Source of the DNA: Fimenecus sp964540535
GTDB taxonomy: Bacteria > Bacillota > Clostridia > Oscillospirales > Acutalibacteraceae
DNA length: 64,000 bases
NCBI GenBank assembly: GCA_964540535.1
Contig: CAZIMO010000005.1
Location: 1 to 64,000, forward strand
Reading direction: 5' to 3'
Shown here piece after piece: positions 1-9,084 of this stretch; positions within the stretch are counted from its first letter, which is position 1, and each line of letters begins with the position of its first letter. The notes under the pieces were generated by a model. The model had not been told where the DNA came from. It made no database searches and saw only the letters and a list, made by a program, of their open reading frames with translations. A program made the translations under genes and the position numbers.

Positions 1-11
1 TGGAGGATATT

Positions 12-2090
12 ATGCCAAGAAAAGTATCTCTTGAACAAACAAGAAATATTGGTATCATGGCTCACATTGATGCAGGTAAAACAACCACAACAGAAAGAAT
101 TCTTTTCTATACCGGTGTTAACCACAAAATCGGTGAGACTCATGACGGTTCAGCAACAATGGACTGGATGGCTCAGGAGCAGGAGCGCGGTATCACAATC
201 ACATCTGCTGCTACCACATGTTTCTGGAAAGGTCACCGTATCAATATTATTGACACTCCCGGCCACGTTGACTTTACAGTTGAAGTTCAGCGTTCACTCC
301 GCGTTCTTGACGGTTCTGTAACCGTTCTTTGTGCAAAGGGTGGCGTTGAGCCCCAGTCTGAAACAGTTTGGCGCCAGGCTGACGAATACAAAGTACCCAG
401 AATGATTTATGTTAATAAGATGGACATTATGGGTGCAGATTTCTACCGTGTTCTTGACATGGTTAAAGAACGCTTTAACTGCAACGGCGTTCCGATTCAG
501 CTTCCTATCGGTGCTGAAAGCACATTCAGAGGAATTGTTGATCTTATCAATAACAATGCTCTTATCTATTATGATGATTTGGGCAAGGATGTAAGAGTTG
601 AAGAAATTCCCGACGATATGAAGGAACTTGCAGAAAAATATCGTAACAACCTTATCGAATCAGTTGCTGAACTTGATGAGGACCTTATGATGAAATATTT
701 TGAAGGCGAAGAATTAACAGTAGACGAAATTAAGACTGTTATCCGTAAGGCTACAATTTCTAACGATATTGTTCCGATTTGCTGCGGTACTTCATACCGT
801 AACAAGGGTGTTCAGCCTCTTCTCGACGCTATTGTTGACTTTATGCCCGCTCCCACAGATATCGAGGCTATCAAAGGTGTTAACCCCGATACTGATGAAG
901 AAGAAGTAAGACATTCTTCTGACGATGAGCCTTTTGCAGCTCTTGCATTTAAGATTGCAAACGACCCGTTCGTTGGTACTCTTTGCTTCTTCCGTGTATA
1001 CTCCGGTACTGTTAACGCAGGTACAACAGTATACAATTCTGTTAAGGATAACAGAGAAAGAATGGGCAGAATTCTTCAAATGCACGCTAACCACCGTGAA
1101 GATCTTGAAACAGTTTACGCAGGTGACATCGCCGCAGTTGTAGGTCTTAAAAATACAACAACAGGTGATACTCTCTGTGATGAGAAGCATCCTGTAATTC
1201 TTGAGTCAATGAACTTCCCGGAGCCTGTTATCCGTGTTGCTATCGAGCCTAAAACAAAAGCAGGACAGGAAAAAATGGGTATTGCTCTTTCAAAGCTTGC
1301 AGCAGAAGACCCAACTTTCCGTTGCTATACAGATGAAGAAACAGGACAAACAATCATTGCCGGTATGGGTGAGCTTCACCTTGAAATCATCGTTGACAGA
1401 CTTCTTCGTGAATTCAAAGTTGAAGCAAATGTAGGTAAGCCCCAGGTTGCTTACAGAGAAACAATCCGTACAAATTCTTCTTCAGACACCAAGTACGCTC
1501 GTCAGTCCGGCGGTAAAGGTCAGTACGGTCACGTTAAGATTAATATTGAACCCAATCCAGACGGCGGTTATGAGTTCGTAAACAATATCGTCGGCGGTGC
1601 AATTCCTAAGGAATACCACAAGGCTGTTGACGACGGTATTCAGGGTGCTATGCAGTCGGGCGTTCTCGCCGGTTACAGCATGGTTGACGTAAAGGTTACT
1701 CTTTACGACGGTTCATACCACGAAGTTGACTCATCAGAAATGGCATTTAAGATTGCCGGTTCAATGGCATTCAAGGATGCTGCAAAGAAAGCTAATCCCG
1801 TAATTCTCGAGCCTATTATGAAGGTTGTAGTTATTACTCCCGAAGATTATATGGGTGATGTTATCGGCGACCTTAACTCTCGCCGCGGCGAAATCCAGGG
1901 CTTTGAGGACCGTACAGGCGTTAAGCAGATTAACGCAAGAGTTCCTCTTTCAGAGATGTTCGGTTATGCAACTGATCTCCGTTCAAAAACACAGGGCCGT
2001 GGTCAGTATGTAATGGAACCCGACGGTTATAAAGAGGTTCCGAAGTCAATTTCAGAGAGCATTATCTCTGAAAGAAGCAAGAGAGACTGA
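12..2090 (+). CDS. fusA: Translation elongation factor G
   Basis: This gene encodes the GTPase that drives ribosome translocation after peptide bond formation. The 692-residue product has the usual family length. The G1 loop AHIDAGKTTTTERIL is near residue 18, the G3 DTPGHVDF near 82, and NKMD near 136. The elongation factor domains II to V follow, including GGKGQYGHV near residue 500. A TGGAGGA ribosome binding site lies at bases 1-7, ahead of the ATG at 12. The gene stands 101 bp before tuf, the classic str operon order; rpsL and rpsG would be expected just left of the window. The G3 and G4 motifs are intact. Confidence 0.98.
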   Translation: MPRKVSLEQTRNIGIMAHIDAGKTTTTERILFYTGVNHKIGETHDGSATMDWMAQEQERGITITSAATTCFWKGHRINIIDTPGHVDFTVEVQRSLRVLDGSVTVLCAKGGVEPQSETVWRQADEYKVPRMIYVNKMDIMGADFYRVLDMVKERFNCNGVPIQLPIGAESTFRGIVDLINNNALIYYDDLGKDVRVEEIPDDMKELAEKYRNNLIESVAELDEDLMMKYFEGEELTVDEIKTVIRKATISNDIVPICCGTSYRNKGVQPLLDAIVDFMPAPTDIEAIKGVNPDTDEEEVRHSSDDEPFAALAFKIANDPFVGTLCFFRVYSGTVNAGTTVYNSVKDNRERMGRILQMHANHREDLETVYAGDIAAVVGLKNTTTGDTLCDEKHPVILESMNFPEPVIRVAIEPKTKAGQEKMGIALSKLAAEDPTFRCYTDEETGQTIIAGMGELHLEIIVDRLLREFKVEANVGKPQVAYRETIRTNSSSDTKYARQSGGKGQYGHVKINIEPNPDGGYEFVNNIVGGAIPKEYHKAVDDGIQGAMQSGVLAGYSMVDVKVTLYDGSYHEVDSSEMAFKIAGSMAFKDAAKKANPVILEPIMKVVVITPEDYMGDVIGDLNSRRGEIQGFEDRTGVKQINARVPLSEMFGYATDLRSKTQGRGQYVMEPDGYKEVPKSISESIISERSKRD

Positions 2091-2191
2091 TAAATTCTCT
2101 TAAAACTCTTGAATTTTTTCAAGATAACTGATACAATTAGTATCACAATAAACCAATAATATTTTTCCAAAAATAAAAGGAGGAAATTCCA

Positions 2192-3388
2192 ATGGCAAAG
2201 GCAAAATTTGAAAGAACCAAACCTCATGTTAATATTGGTACTATCGGTCACGTTGACCATGGTAAGACAACATTAACAGCTGCTATCACAAAGACACTCG
2301 CATCAAAGGGTCAGGCTGACTTCGTTGATTATGCAAACATCGATAAGGCTCCCGAAGAGAGAGAACGTGGTATCACAATTAACACAGCTCACGTTGAGTA
2401 TGAGACAGCAACTCGTCACTATGCTCACGTTGACTGCCCCGGCCACGCTGACTATATCAAGAACATGATCACAGGTGCTGCACAGATGGACGGTGCTATC
2501 CTTGTTATCGCTTCAACAGACGGTCCTATGGCTCAGACAAAAGAACACCTTCTTCTTGCTCGTCAGGTTGGCGTTCCTTATATCATCGTATTCATGAATA
2601 AGGTTGACCAAGTTGATGACGAAGAACTTCTTGAACTCGTTGAAATGGAAATCCGTGAAACTCTTGACGAGTACGAATTCCCCGGCGACGATACACCTAT
2701 CATCAAGGGTTCAGCTCTTAAAGCTCTTGAAGCAGATTCAGCAGACGATCCTGCTTGCGCTTGCATTTGGGAACTTATGGATGCTGTTGACAGCTACATT
2801 CCTACACCTGACAGAAAGGCAGACCAGCCCTTCCTTATGCCTGTTGAGGACGTATTCACAATCACAGGCCGTGGTACTGTTGCTACAGGTAGAGTTGAAA
2901 GAGGTCAGCTCAAGACTTCTGAAGAAGTTGAAATCGTTGGTCTTACAGACGAAAAGAGAAAGACTGTTGTTACAGGTATCGAAATGTTCAGAAAGATCCT
3001 TGACTATGCAGAGGCAGGCGACAATATCGGCGCTCTTCTTCGTGGTGTTCAGAGAACAGACATCGAGCGTGGACAGGTTCTTGCTAAACCCGGCACAATT
3101 CACCCCCACACAAAGTTCTCAGGTCAAGTTTACGTTTTGACAAAGGATGAAGGCGGCCGTCATACTCCTTTCTTCAACAACTACAGACCTCAATTCTATT
3201 TCAGAACAACAGACGTTACAGGTACAATTTCTCTTCCCGAAGGAACAGAGATGTGTATGCCCGGTGATAACGTTGTTATGAACGTTGAACTTATCACTCC
3301 TATCGCTATTGAAGAGGGTCTTCGTTTTGCTATCCGTGAAGGCGGCAGAACAGTTGGTTCAGGCGTTGTTACAAAGATTAACGAATAA
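2192..3388 (+). CDS. tuf: Translation elongation factor Tu
   Basis: EF-Tu carries aminoacyl-tRNA to the ribosomal A site as a GTP complex. The 398-residue length is normal. GTP-binding motifs are GHVDHGKTT near residue 18, DCPGHADYIKNMITGAAQMD near 80, and NKVD near 135; beta-barrel domains 2 and 3 follow. The ribosome binding site AAGGAGG is well placed. A short dyad (TGATAC/GTATCA around 2129-2145) lies in the gap after fusA; its role is unknown. The gene ends before a strong terminator, so it closes the str operon. Confidence 0.98.
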   Translation: MAKAKFERTKPHVNIGTIGHVDHGKTTLTAAITKTLASKGQADFVDYANIDKAPEERERGITINTAHVEYETATRHYAHVDCPGHADYIKNMITGAAQMDGAILVIASTDGPMAQTKEHLLLARQVGVPYIIVFMNKVDQVDDEELLELVEMEIRETLDEYEFPGDDTPIIKGSALKALEADSADDPACACIWELMDAVDSYIPTPDRKADQPFLMPVEDVFTITGRGTVATGRVERGQLKTSEEVEIVGLTDEKRKTVVTGIEMFRKILDYAEAGDNIGALLRGVQRTDIERGQVLAKPGTIHPHTKFSGQVYVLTKDEGGRHTPFFNNYRPQFYFRTTDVTGTISLPEGTEMCMPGDNVVMNVELITPIAIEEGLRFAIREGGRTVGSGVVTKINE

Positions 3389-3410
3389 TCTTATTATTCA
3401 GTAATTTTTT

Positions 3411-3440
3411 GCCCCTACCGTTTCGGTGGGGGCTTTTTTA
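3411..3440 (+). terminator. Rho-independent terminator after tuf
   Basis: A G+C-rich stem, GCCCCTACCG pairing with CGGTGGGGGC around a short TTT-containing loop, is followed directly by a run of T. It sits 22 bp after the tuf stop codon and probably ends the fusA-tuf transcript. Confidence 0.9.
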
Positions 3441-3452
3441 TACTTCCTATTG

Positions 3453-3481
3453 TTGACTAAATTCGCAAATTGCTTTATACT
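3453..3481 (+). promoter_or_regulatory. Sigma-A type promoter for the DUF896 gene
   Basis: TTGACT at 3453-3458 and TATACT at 3476-3481 are separated by 17 bp. The site lies between the tuf terminator and the start codon at 3514, so the two small genes downstream have their own promoter. Confidence 0.65.
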
Positions 3482-3513
3482 ATATTAGCATTAAACAATA
3501 AAGGAATAAAATT

Positions 3514-3720
3514 ATGGAACAGAAAAAAATCGACAGAATTAACGAGCTTGCAAAGAAAATGAAAACAGTGGGCTTGACCGAAACCGAAAAGGCAGAACAA
3601 GCGGTTTTGCGCCGTGAGTATATTGACAGCTTTAAACGCAGTTTGACAGGTCAGCTTGACAATATGTATATTGTTGACGAAAAGGGAAATAAAACAAAAG
3701 TTGAGCGTAAAAAGAAATGA
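3514..3720 (+). CDS. DUF896 family small protein
   Basis: The 68-residue product matches the DUF896 (YnzC-like) pattern: an N-terminal helical hairpin beginning KIDRINELAKKMKTVGLTETE, then AVLRREYIDSFKRSLTGQLDN and a basic tail. YnzC-type proteins in Bacillus are small cytoplasmic helical proteins of unclear role, some in the SOS regulon. The reading frame overlaps the next start codon by 4 bp (ATGA), so the two are co-translated. A ribosome binding site AAAGGAA precedes the ATG. The family assignment is firm; the function is unknown. Confidence 0.85.
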   Translation: MEQKKIDRINELAKKMKTVGLTETEKAEQAVLRREYIDSFKRSLTGQLDNMYIVDEKGNKTKVERKKK

Positions 3721-3935
3721 ATGAAATAAAATTAGGAAAATACCGCCACTTCAAGGGCAACGAATATGAAGTGACAGGTATTGCAAAACACAGTGAAACA
3801 CTTGAAGAAATGGTGGTGTATAAGGCTCTCTACGGCGAAAAAGGGCTTTGGGTGCGACCTGCAAGTATGTGGAATGAAGAAATAATCCGTGACGGTAAAA
3901 CATTTAAGCGCTTTCAGTATATAGGCGAAGAATAA
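3717..3935 (+). CDS. DUF1653 domain protein
   Basis: The 72-residue protein reads as a DUF1653 domain: LGKYRHFKGNEYEVTGIAKH at the start, then EEMVVYKALYGEKGLWVRP and a terminal FKRFQYIGEE. The domain is a small beta-rich fold common in bacteria and phages, with no established activity. Its start overlaps the stop of the DUF896 gene. Nothing in the sequence shows a membrane segment or catalytic motif. Confidence 0.85.
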   Translation: MNEIKLGKYRHFKGNEYEVTGIAKHSETLEEMVVYKALYGEKGLWVRPASMWNEEIIRDGKTFKRFQYIGEE

Positions 3936-3973
3936 TCTGAAAGCACATCTTGGGCTTCAAAACTTTATAAAAC

Positions 3974-4014
3974 TTGACTAAACCGCTAAATATAGTGTAT
4001 AATATTTAGCGGTT
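3974..4014 (+). promoter_or_regulatory. Promoter overlapped by a perfect dyad, ahead of the topoisomerase pair
   Basis: TTGACT (3974-3979) and TATAAT (3998-4003) are 18 bp apart. A perfect inverted repeat, AACCGCTAAATAT and ATATTTAGCGGTT with an 8-base loop (3981-4014), covers the spacer and the -10 box and is followed by a T-rich stretch. It could be an operator for the topoisomerase genes, a terminator for the preceding small genes, or both. The sequence alone does not decide. Confidence 0.55.
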
Positions 4015-4057
4015 ATTTTTAGTTTATTTGGAATTTGTTTTGTAAAGGATGTAAAGT

Positions 4058-6043
4058 ATGGCAAAAAAAGCATCATACGGAAATGAAAGCATCTCACAAT
4101 TAAAAGGAGCTGACAGAGTTCGCAAACGTCCTGCCGTTATTTTCGGTTCAGACGGTATTGAGGGTTGTCAGCATTCCGTGTTTGAAATTCTCTCAAATTC
4201 AATTGACGAGGCTCGTGAGGGTTACGGCGATAAAATTGTTGTTACCCGTTTTCTTGACGGTTCAGTTGAAATTCAAGACTTTGGTAGAGGTATTCCCGTC
4301 GATTTTAATAAAAAAGAAAATTGCTATAACTGGGAGCTTGTTTTCTGCGAGCTTTACGCAGGCGGTAAGTATGATACGAATGACGGCGGTAACTATGAGT
4401 ATTCTCTCGGTCTTAACGGCTTGGGACTTTGCGCTACACAGTATTCTTCTGAATATATGGACGCTGAAATTCATACAGGCGGTTTTAAATATCTTCTTCA
4501 CTTTGAGCATGGCGAAATAGCAGGGGATATGATAAAAGAGACTTATAATAAGCGTGACACAGGCTCGCGTATCCGTTGGAAGCCCGATTTAAAGGTCTTT
4601 ACCGATATAAACATTCCCCTTGAATATTATCAAGAAACAATTAAGCGTCAGTCTGTCGTTAATGCAGGCATTAAATTTATACTTAAAAATCAAATTTCGG
4701 GCAGTTCCTTTGAAACATTTGAATATGTTTATGAAAACGGAATTACCGACTATGTAAAAGAAATCGCCGCAGGCACTGAAATGTCAACTGTGCAGTTTTG
4801 GTCAACCGAAAAAGTCGGACGTGACCGTGCTGATATGAAGGACTACCGTGTTAAGATTACCGCTTCTCTTTGCTTCTCAAATAAGGTGCAAATGAAAGAG
4901 TATTATCATAACTCAAGCTTTCTTGAACACGGCGGAGCGCCTGAAAAGGCATTCAGAAGCGCTTTTGTGGCTCAAATTGACAGCTATCTCAAGCAGAACA
5001 GTAAATATCTTAAAACCGACGCAAAAATCAATTATCAGGATATTGAGGATTGCTTGGTTTTGGTTGTTTCATCTTTCTCAACACAGACTTCATATGAGAA
5101 CCAAACAAAAAAATCAATCACAAATAAGTTTATTCAAGAGGCTATGACAGAATTTTTCCGTCATCAGCTTGAAATCTATTTTATTGAAAATAAGCTTGAC
5201 GCTGATAAAATTGCAAACCAAATTCTCATCAATATGCGTTCGAGAATAAAGGCCGAAAGCACAAGAATAAATATCAAAAAAACCTTGCAGTCAAATAACG
5301 ATATGACAAGCAGAGTTGAAAAATTTGTGGATTGCCGAAGCAAAGATGTAAACGAGCGTGAAATATTCATAGTTGAGGGTGATTCGGCTCTCGGCGCTTG
5401 TAAGCAGGCTCGCGATTCCGCTTTCCAGGCAATAATTCCCGTTCGCGGTAAAATTCTTAACTGCTTAAAGAGCGAATATGACAAAATCTTTAAAAGCGAT
5501 ATTATTACTGACTTGATTAAGGTTATCGGTTGCGGTGTAGAGGTTAATTCAAAGTCAAATAAAGAACTTTCGCTGTTCAGCCTTGAAAATTTGCGTTGGA
5601 GTAAGGTTATTATATGTACCGATGCCGATGTTGACGGCTTCCATATCAGAACGCTTATTCTCACAATGATCAGACGGCTTATGCCCACTATCATCAAAGA
5701 GGGCAAGGTCTTTATTGCAGAATCTCCGCTTTATGAAATCCGCTGTAAGGATCAAACATATTTCTGTTATACCGAAAAAGAAAAAGCAGATGTGCTGGCA
5801 GAAATCGGCGATGCAAAATATACAATCCAGCGTTCCAAGGGACTTGGTGAAAATGATGCCGATATGATGTGGCTTACCACAATGAATCCGCAAACCCGCC
5901 GTCTTATTAAGGTTGAACCCGATAATATTGAAGAGCTTATGAATGAAAAATTTGAGCTCTTTATGGGTGACGATTTGCAGGGAAGAAAAGATTTTATCGC
6001 CGAAAACGGCCATATGTATATTGATTTGGCTGATATTTCTTAA
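4058..6043 (+). CDS. parE: Type II DNA topoisomerase subunit B (topoisomerase IV / ParE-like)
   Basis: This is the ATPase subunit of a type IIA topoisomerase that works with the product of the next gene to pass DNA duplexes through one another. The 661-residue protein has a GHKL ATPase fold, with EILSNSIDEA near residue 45, DFGRGIPVD near 76 and GLNGLGL near 118. It also has a Toprim domain with VEGDSALG near 438 and CTDADVDGFH near 528. It lacks the long insertions of some GyrB proteins. Clostridia often carry such a pair besides gyrBA; the choice of ParE rather than GyrB is inferred from this and is not certain. Ribosome binding site AAAGGATG precedes the ATG. Confidence 0.85.
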   Translation: MAKKASYGNESISQLKGADRVRKRPAVIFGSDGIEGCQHSVFEILSNSIDEAREGYGDKIVVTRFLDGSVEIQDFGRGIPVDFNKKENCYNWELVFCELYAGGKYDTNDGGNYEYSLGLNGLGLCATQYSSEYMDAEIHTGGFKYLLHFEHGEIAGDMIKETYNKRDTGSRIRWKPDLKVFTDINIPLEYYQETIKRQSVVNAGIKFILKNQISGSSFETFEYVYENGITDYVKEIAAGTEMSTVQFWSTEKVGRDRADMKDYRVKITASLCFSNKVQMKEYYHNSSFLEHGGAPEKAFRSAFVAQIDSYLKQNSKYLKTDAKINYQDIEDCLVLVVSSFSTQTSYENQTKKSITNKFIQEAMTEFFRHQLEIYFIENKLDADKIANQILINMRSRIKAESTRINIKKTLQSNNDMTSRVEKFVDCRSKDVNEREIFIVEGDSALGACKQARDSAFQAIIPVRGKILNCLKSEYDKIFKSDIITDLIKVIGCGVEVNSKSNKELSLFSLENLRWSKVIICTDADVDGFHIRTLILTMIRRLMPTIIKEGKVFIAESPLYEIRCKDQTYFCYTEKEKADVLAEIGDAKYTIQRSKGLGENDADMMWLTTMNPQTRRLIKVEPDNIEELMNEKFELFMGDDLQGRKDFIAENGHMYIDLADIS

Positions 6044-6082
6044 GCGAAACCGATATTAAAATCCTATTAAGGAGTAAATTTT

Positions 6083-8323
6083 ATGGCACGAAAAAAGAAA
6101 CCGATCGAAAAAGAAATTACCGAAGAACAATTGAATGCCCATATTATCGGTGCAGGCGAGGTTGTAACTCAAAAAATTACCCATACTCTTGAAACAAACT
6201 TTATGCCTTATGCTATGAGCGTAATTGTATCCCGCGCAATTCCTGAAATTGATGGATTTAAGCCGTCGCACAGAAAATTGCTCTATACAATGTATAAAAT
6301 GGGACTTCTCAACGGCAACCGAGTAAAATCTGCAAATATAGTCGGCAGAACAATGCAGTTAAACCCCCACGGCGACGCCGCAATTTATGAAACAATGGTG
6401 CGTCTTTCAAGAGGTAATGAGAGCTTATTGCACCCCTATGTTGATTCAAAGGGCAACTTCGGTAAAGCTTATTCAAAAAATATGGTTTTCGCCGCATCTC
6501 GTTATACAGAAGCTAAGCTTGAAGCTATTTCTGCCGAGCTTTTCCGAGATATTGATAAAGATACAGTTGATTTTACCGATAACTATGACGCTACAATGCA
6601 AGAACCTACACTGTTGCCTGTCAGTTTTCCGTCAGTGCTTGTTAATGCCAATACAGGTATCGCCGTAGGTATGGCATCTTCAATATGCTCATTCAATCTT
6701 CGTGAAATCTGCGAAACAACAATAGGGCTTATTAAAAATCCCGATTTTGATGTTAACGAAACATTAAAAGCACCTGATTTTATAGGCGGAGGCAAAATTA
6801 TTTATGATGAGCGTCAAATGAAGGAAATTTACCGTACAGGCCGCGGCGGCTTTAAGGTGAGGGCAAAATATACTTACGATAAGGCGAATAACTGTATTGA
6901 TATTACCGAAATTCCGCCAACAACAACCGCCGAGGCAATAATTGATAAGATTATCGAACGGGTCAAGGCGAACGCTATCCGCGAAATCAGCGATATTCGT
7001 GACGAAACCGATAAAAAAGGTCTTAAAATTACAATCGACTTAAAGCGCGGTACTGACGCTGATAAACTTATGCAAAAGCTTTATAAAATGACGCCCCTTG
7101 AAGATACATTTTCATGCAATTTCAATGTGCTTATCGCAGGTGTTCCACAAGTATTAGGCGTTGCCGATTTGCTTACCGAATGGATTGCATTCCGCACTGA
7201 ATGTGTGAACCGCCGTGTCTATTTTGATTTAACCAAGGCAAAGGATAAACTGCATCTTCTGCTGGGACTTCAAAAAATTCTTCTCGATATTGATAAGGCC
7301 ATAAAAATTGTCCGTGAAACCGAAGAAGAAGCAGAGGTTGTTCCCAATTTAATGATTGGCTTCGGCATTGATAAAATTCAAGCTGAATATGTGGCTGAAA
7401 TCAAGCTGCGCCACCTTAACCGTGAATATATTCTCAAGCGTCTTAATGATATTGATGATCTTAAAAAGCAGATTGAGGATATGGAAGATATTCTTGCAAA
7501 TAAATCAAGAGTCAAAAAGATTATTGTTGACGAGCTTAAAAATATTGCCGATAAATACGGTAAAGAGCGCCGTTCAGAAATCATATATGCTAAAGAAATT
7601 GAAGAAGAAAAGGTAGAAATTGAAGAAGTACCGGATTATGCGGTTACGCTGTTCTTCACAAAAGAGGGCTATTTTAAGAAAATCACTCCCTTGTCACTTC
7701 GTATGAGCGGTGAACATAAGCTCAAAGAAAATGATGAAATAATTTCGGCTGTTGAAACTACAAACAGTACGGAGTTGCTTTTCTTTACAAATAAGTGCCA
7801 GGTTTATAAATCGAGGGCAAGCGAATTTGACGACACAAAGGCAAGCCTTCTCGGCGATTTCGTAGCTTCAAAACTTTCAATGGAAGAGGGCGAAACCGCA
7901 ATTTCAATGGTTGTACTTAAAGAATATAAGGGATATATGCTCTTTTTCTTTGAAAACGGCAAGGTTGCAAAGGTCGATATTTCTGCATATGAAACCAAGA
8001 CCAACCGCAAAAAGCTCATCAAGGCATATTCTGATAAAAGTCCCCTTGCGGCTGTTATGTATATAGCGCAGGATAAAGAGCTTGTTATGAAATCTACCGC
8101 AGGCAGATATTTGCTGTTTAATTCGGGTGCGATTTCAGCAAAAACCACAAAGGACAGCCAGGGTGTAGCCGTAATGAGCCTTAAAAAAGGCCACCGTGTC
8201 GATACGGTTACTGATTTTGCTGACGGTATGTTTGCAAAGCCCGGCAGATACAGAACAAAGAATCTGCCTGCAAACGGTGCAATATTGAGTGCTGAAGATC
8301 AGGGAGAGCAGTTAACATTTTAA
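6083..8323 (+). CDS. parC: Type II DNA topoisomerase subunit A (topoisomerase IV / ParC-like)
   Basis: This is the DNA breakage-reunion subunit that pairs with the upstream ATPase subunit. The 746-residue protein shows the winged-helix/tower region near residues 50-150, with GRTMQLNPHGDAAIYE and the active-site segment AASRYTEAKL near residue 140, where the tyrosine forms the covalent DNA link. A coiled-coil gate lies near 430-500. The C-terminal part is a GyrA/ParC-type propeller with degenerate repeats, shorter than in a full gyrase. A 39 bp gap and the ribosome binding site AAGGAG suggest one transcript with the B subunit. Confidence 0.85.
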   Translation: MARKKKPIEKEITEEQLNAHIIGAGEVVTQKITHTLETNFMPYAMSVIVSRAIPEIDGFKPSHRKLLYTMYKMGLLNGNRVKSANIVGRTMQLNPHGDAAIYETMVRLSRGNESLLHPYVDSKGNFGKAYSKNMVFAASRYTEAKLEAISAELFRDIDKDTVDFTDNYDATMQEPTLLPVSFPSVLVNANTGIAVGMASSICSFNLREICETTIGLIKNPDFDVNETLKAPDFIGGGKIIYDERQMKEIYRTGRGGFKVRAKYTYDKANNCIDITEIPPTTTAEAIIDKIIERVKANAIREISDIRDETDKKGLKITIDLKRGTDADKLMQKLYKMTPLEDTFSCNFNVLIAGVPQVLGVADLLTEWIAFRTECVNRRVYFDLTKAKDKLHLLLGLQKILLDIDKAIKIVRETEEEAEVVPNLMIGFGIDKIQAEYVAEIKLRHLNREYILKRLNDIDDLKKQIEDMEDILANKSRVKKIIVDELKNIADKYGKERRSEIIYAKEIEEEKVEIEEVPDYAVTLFFTKEGYFKKITPLSLRMSGEHKLKENDEIISAVETTNSTELLFFTNKCQVYKSRASEFDDTKASLLGDFVASKLSMEEGETAISMVVLKEYKGYMLFFFENGKVAKVDISAYETKTNRKKLIKAYSDKSPLAAVMYIAQDKELVMKSTAGRYLLFNSGAISAKTTKDSQGVAVMSLKKGHRVDTVTDFADGMFAKPGRYRTKNLPANGAILSAEDQGEQLTF

Positions 8324-8356
8324 TTACTCGCTGATTTCACAGCGTTAAAAAACAAA

Positions 8357-8420
8357 ACCGACCGCTTTTGCGGTCGGTACAGACGGTACAAGCAAACGCA
8401 AATTAAACACTTACCGTCTG
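8357..8420 (+). terminator. Double hairpin after the topoisomerase operon
   Basis: A tight stem ACCGACCGC/GCGGTCGGT (8357-8378) is followed by a second inverted repeat CAGACGGTA/TACCGTCTG (8380-8420). No strong T-run follows the first stem. The pair probably ends or trims the topoisomerase transcript. Confidence 0.6.
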
Positions 8421-8489
8421 CAATATTATTGTTTGAAATAAGAATTTAAAAATTCATTGAAAAAAATTCCATTTTTTTATAAAAAAGAC

Positions 8490-8518
8490 TTGCATTTTTC
8501 CGAATGTTGTGTTAGTAT
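8490..8518 (+). promoter_or_regulatory. Promoter for secG
   Basis: TTGCAT at 8490-8495 and TAGTAT at 8513-8518 are 17 bp apart and lie about 40 bp before the secG start codon. Confidence 0.5.
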
Positions 8519-8558
8519 ATTAGGGCTATGAAACTTATGGGTTTGGAGGTTACGAGAA

Positions 8559-8813
8559 ATGTCAGCACTTCAAGTTGTTTTCGGTGTATTACTTATAATT
8601 TTGGCAATACTTATTGTTGTTCTTGTTCTTTTGCAGCAGGATAATCAGCAGGGTCTTTCCGGTGCCATTTCCGGCGGTTCTTCCGAATCTTTCTTCGGTA
8701 AAAATAAAAGCAGAACAGATGAGGCTAAAAAAGCTTTCTTAACAAAAATTCTTACAGCAGTGTTCTGTGTGCTTGTTGTTGCATCAGCGCTCATAATGAT
8801 TTTCGTTGACTAA
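8559..8813 (+). CDS. secG: Preprotein translocase subunit SecG
   Basis: SecG is the small accessory subunit of the SecYEG channel in the cytoplasmic membrane. The 84-residue protein has two membrane segments (about residues 3-24 and 60-82). Between them is the typical loop LLQQDNQQGLSGAISGGSSE and FFGKNKSRTDEAK. Ribosome binding site TGGAGG lies 11 bp before the ATG. The gene has its own promoter and is followed by tRNA-Lys rather than by rnr/smpB, a common alternative neighbourhood in Firmicutes. Confidence 0.92.
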   Translation: MSALQVVFGVLLIILAILIVVLVLLQQDNQQGLSGAISGGSSESFFGKNKSRTDEAKKAFLTKILTAVFCVLVVASALIMIFVD

Positions 8814-8845
8814 AAAATATCCCGACCTCAAAATCGGGTTAATAT

Positions 8846-8921
8846 GATCCACTAGCTCAGTTGGCAGAGCACTTGACTTTTAATCAAGGTGTCCGGAGTT
8901 CGAATCTCCGGTGGATCACCA
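8846..8921 (+). tRNA. tRNA-Lys (anticodon TTT)
   Basis: The 76-base sequence folds as a cloverleaf. The acceptor stem is GATCCAC/GTGGATC with an encoded CCA end. The D arm contains AGCTCAGTTGGCAGAGC, and the anticodon stem CTTGA/TCAAG encloses the loop CTTTTAA with anticodon TTT. The T arm is CCGGAGTTCGAATCTCCGG. Its 3' end borders a prophage integrase module, so it probably served as the integration target. Confidence 0.97.
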
Positions 8922-8930
8922 ATTGAAAAA

Positions 8931-8972
8931 CCTCGCAATTCCTTGATAAACAAGGGCTTGCGAGGTTTTTTT
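8931..8972 (+). terminator. Terminator after tRNA-Lys
   Basis: The outer stem CCTCGCA/TGCGAGG and inner stem CCTTG/CAAGG form one long hairpin followed by seven T. It lies 9 bp after the tRNA and could be partly on the phage side of the integration junction. Confidence 0.85.
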
Positions 8973-9084
8973 GTTTTCTTTTTATCAAAAATCTCAATTG
9001 CAATTTATCGTATTTTGTTGCAAAAAATCGTATAAAAAGTTCGTACTTTTTTCGTACAAATTTTGATAATAAAAAAGGTGGAGA

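Noticed and set aside
4058..8323. The topoisomerase pair as housekeeping gyrBA near the replication origin
   Set aside because: There is no dnaA, dnaN or recF nearby, and the surroundings are the str operon end and secG. Family length fits topoisomerase IV-like proteins better, though the symbol choice stays tentative.
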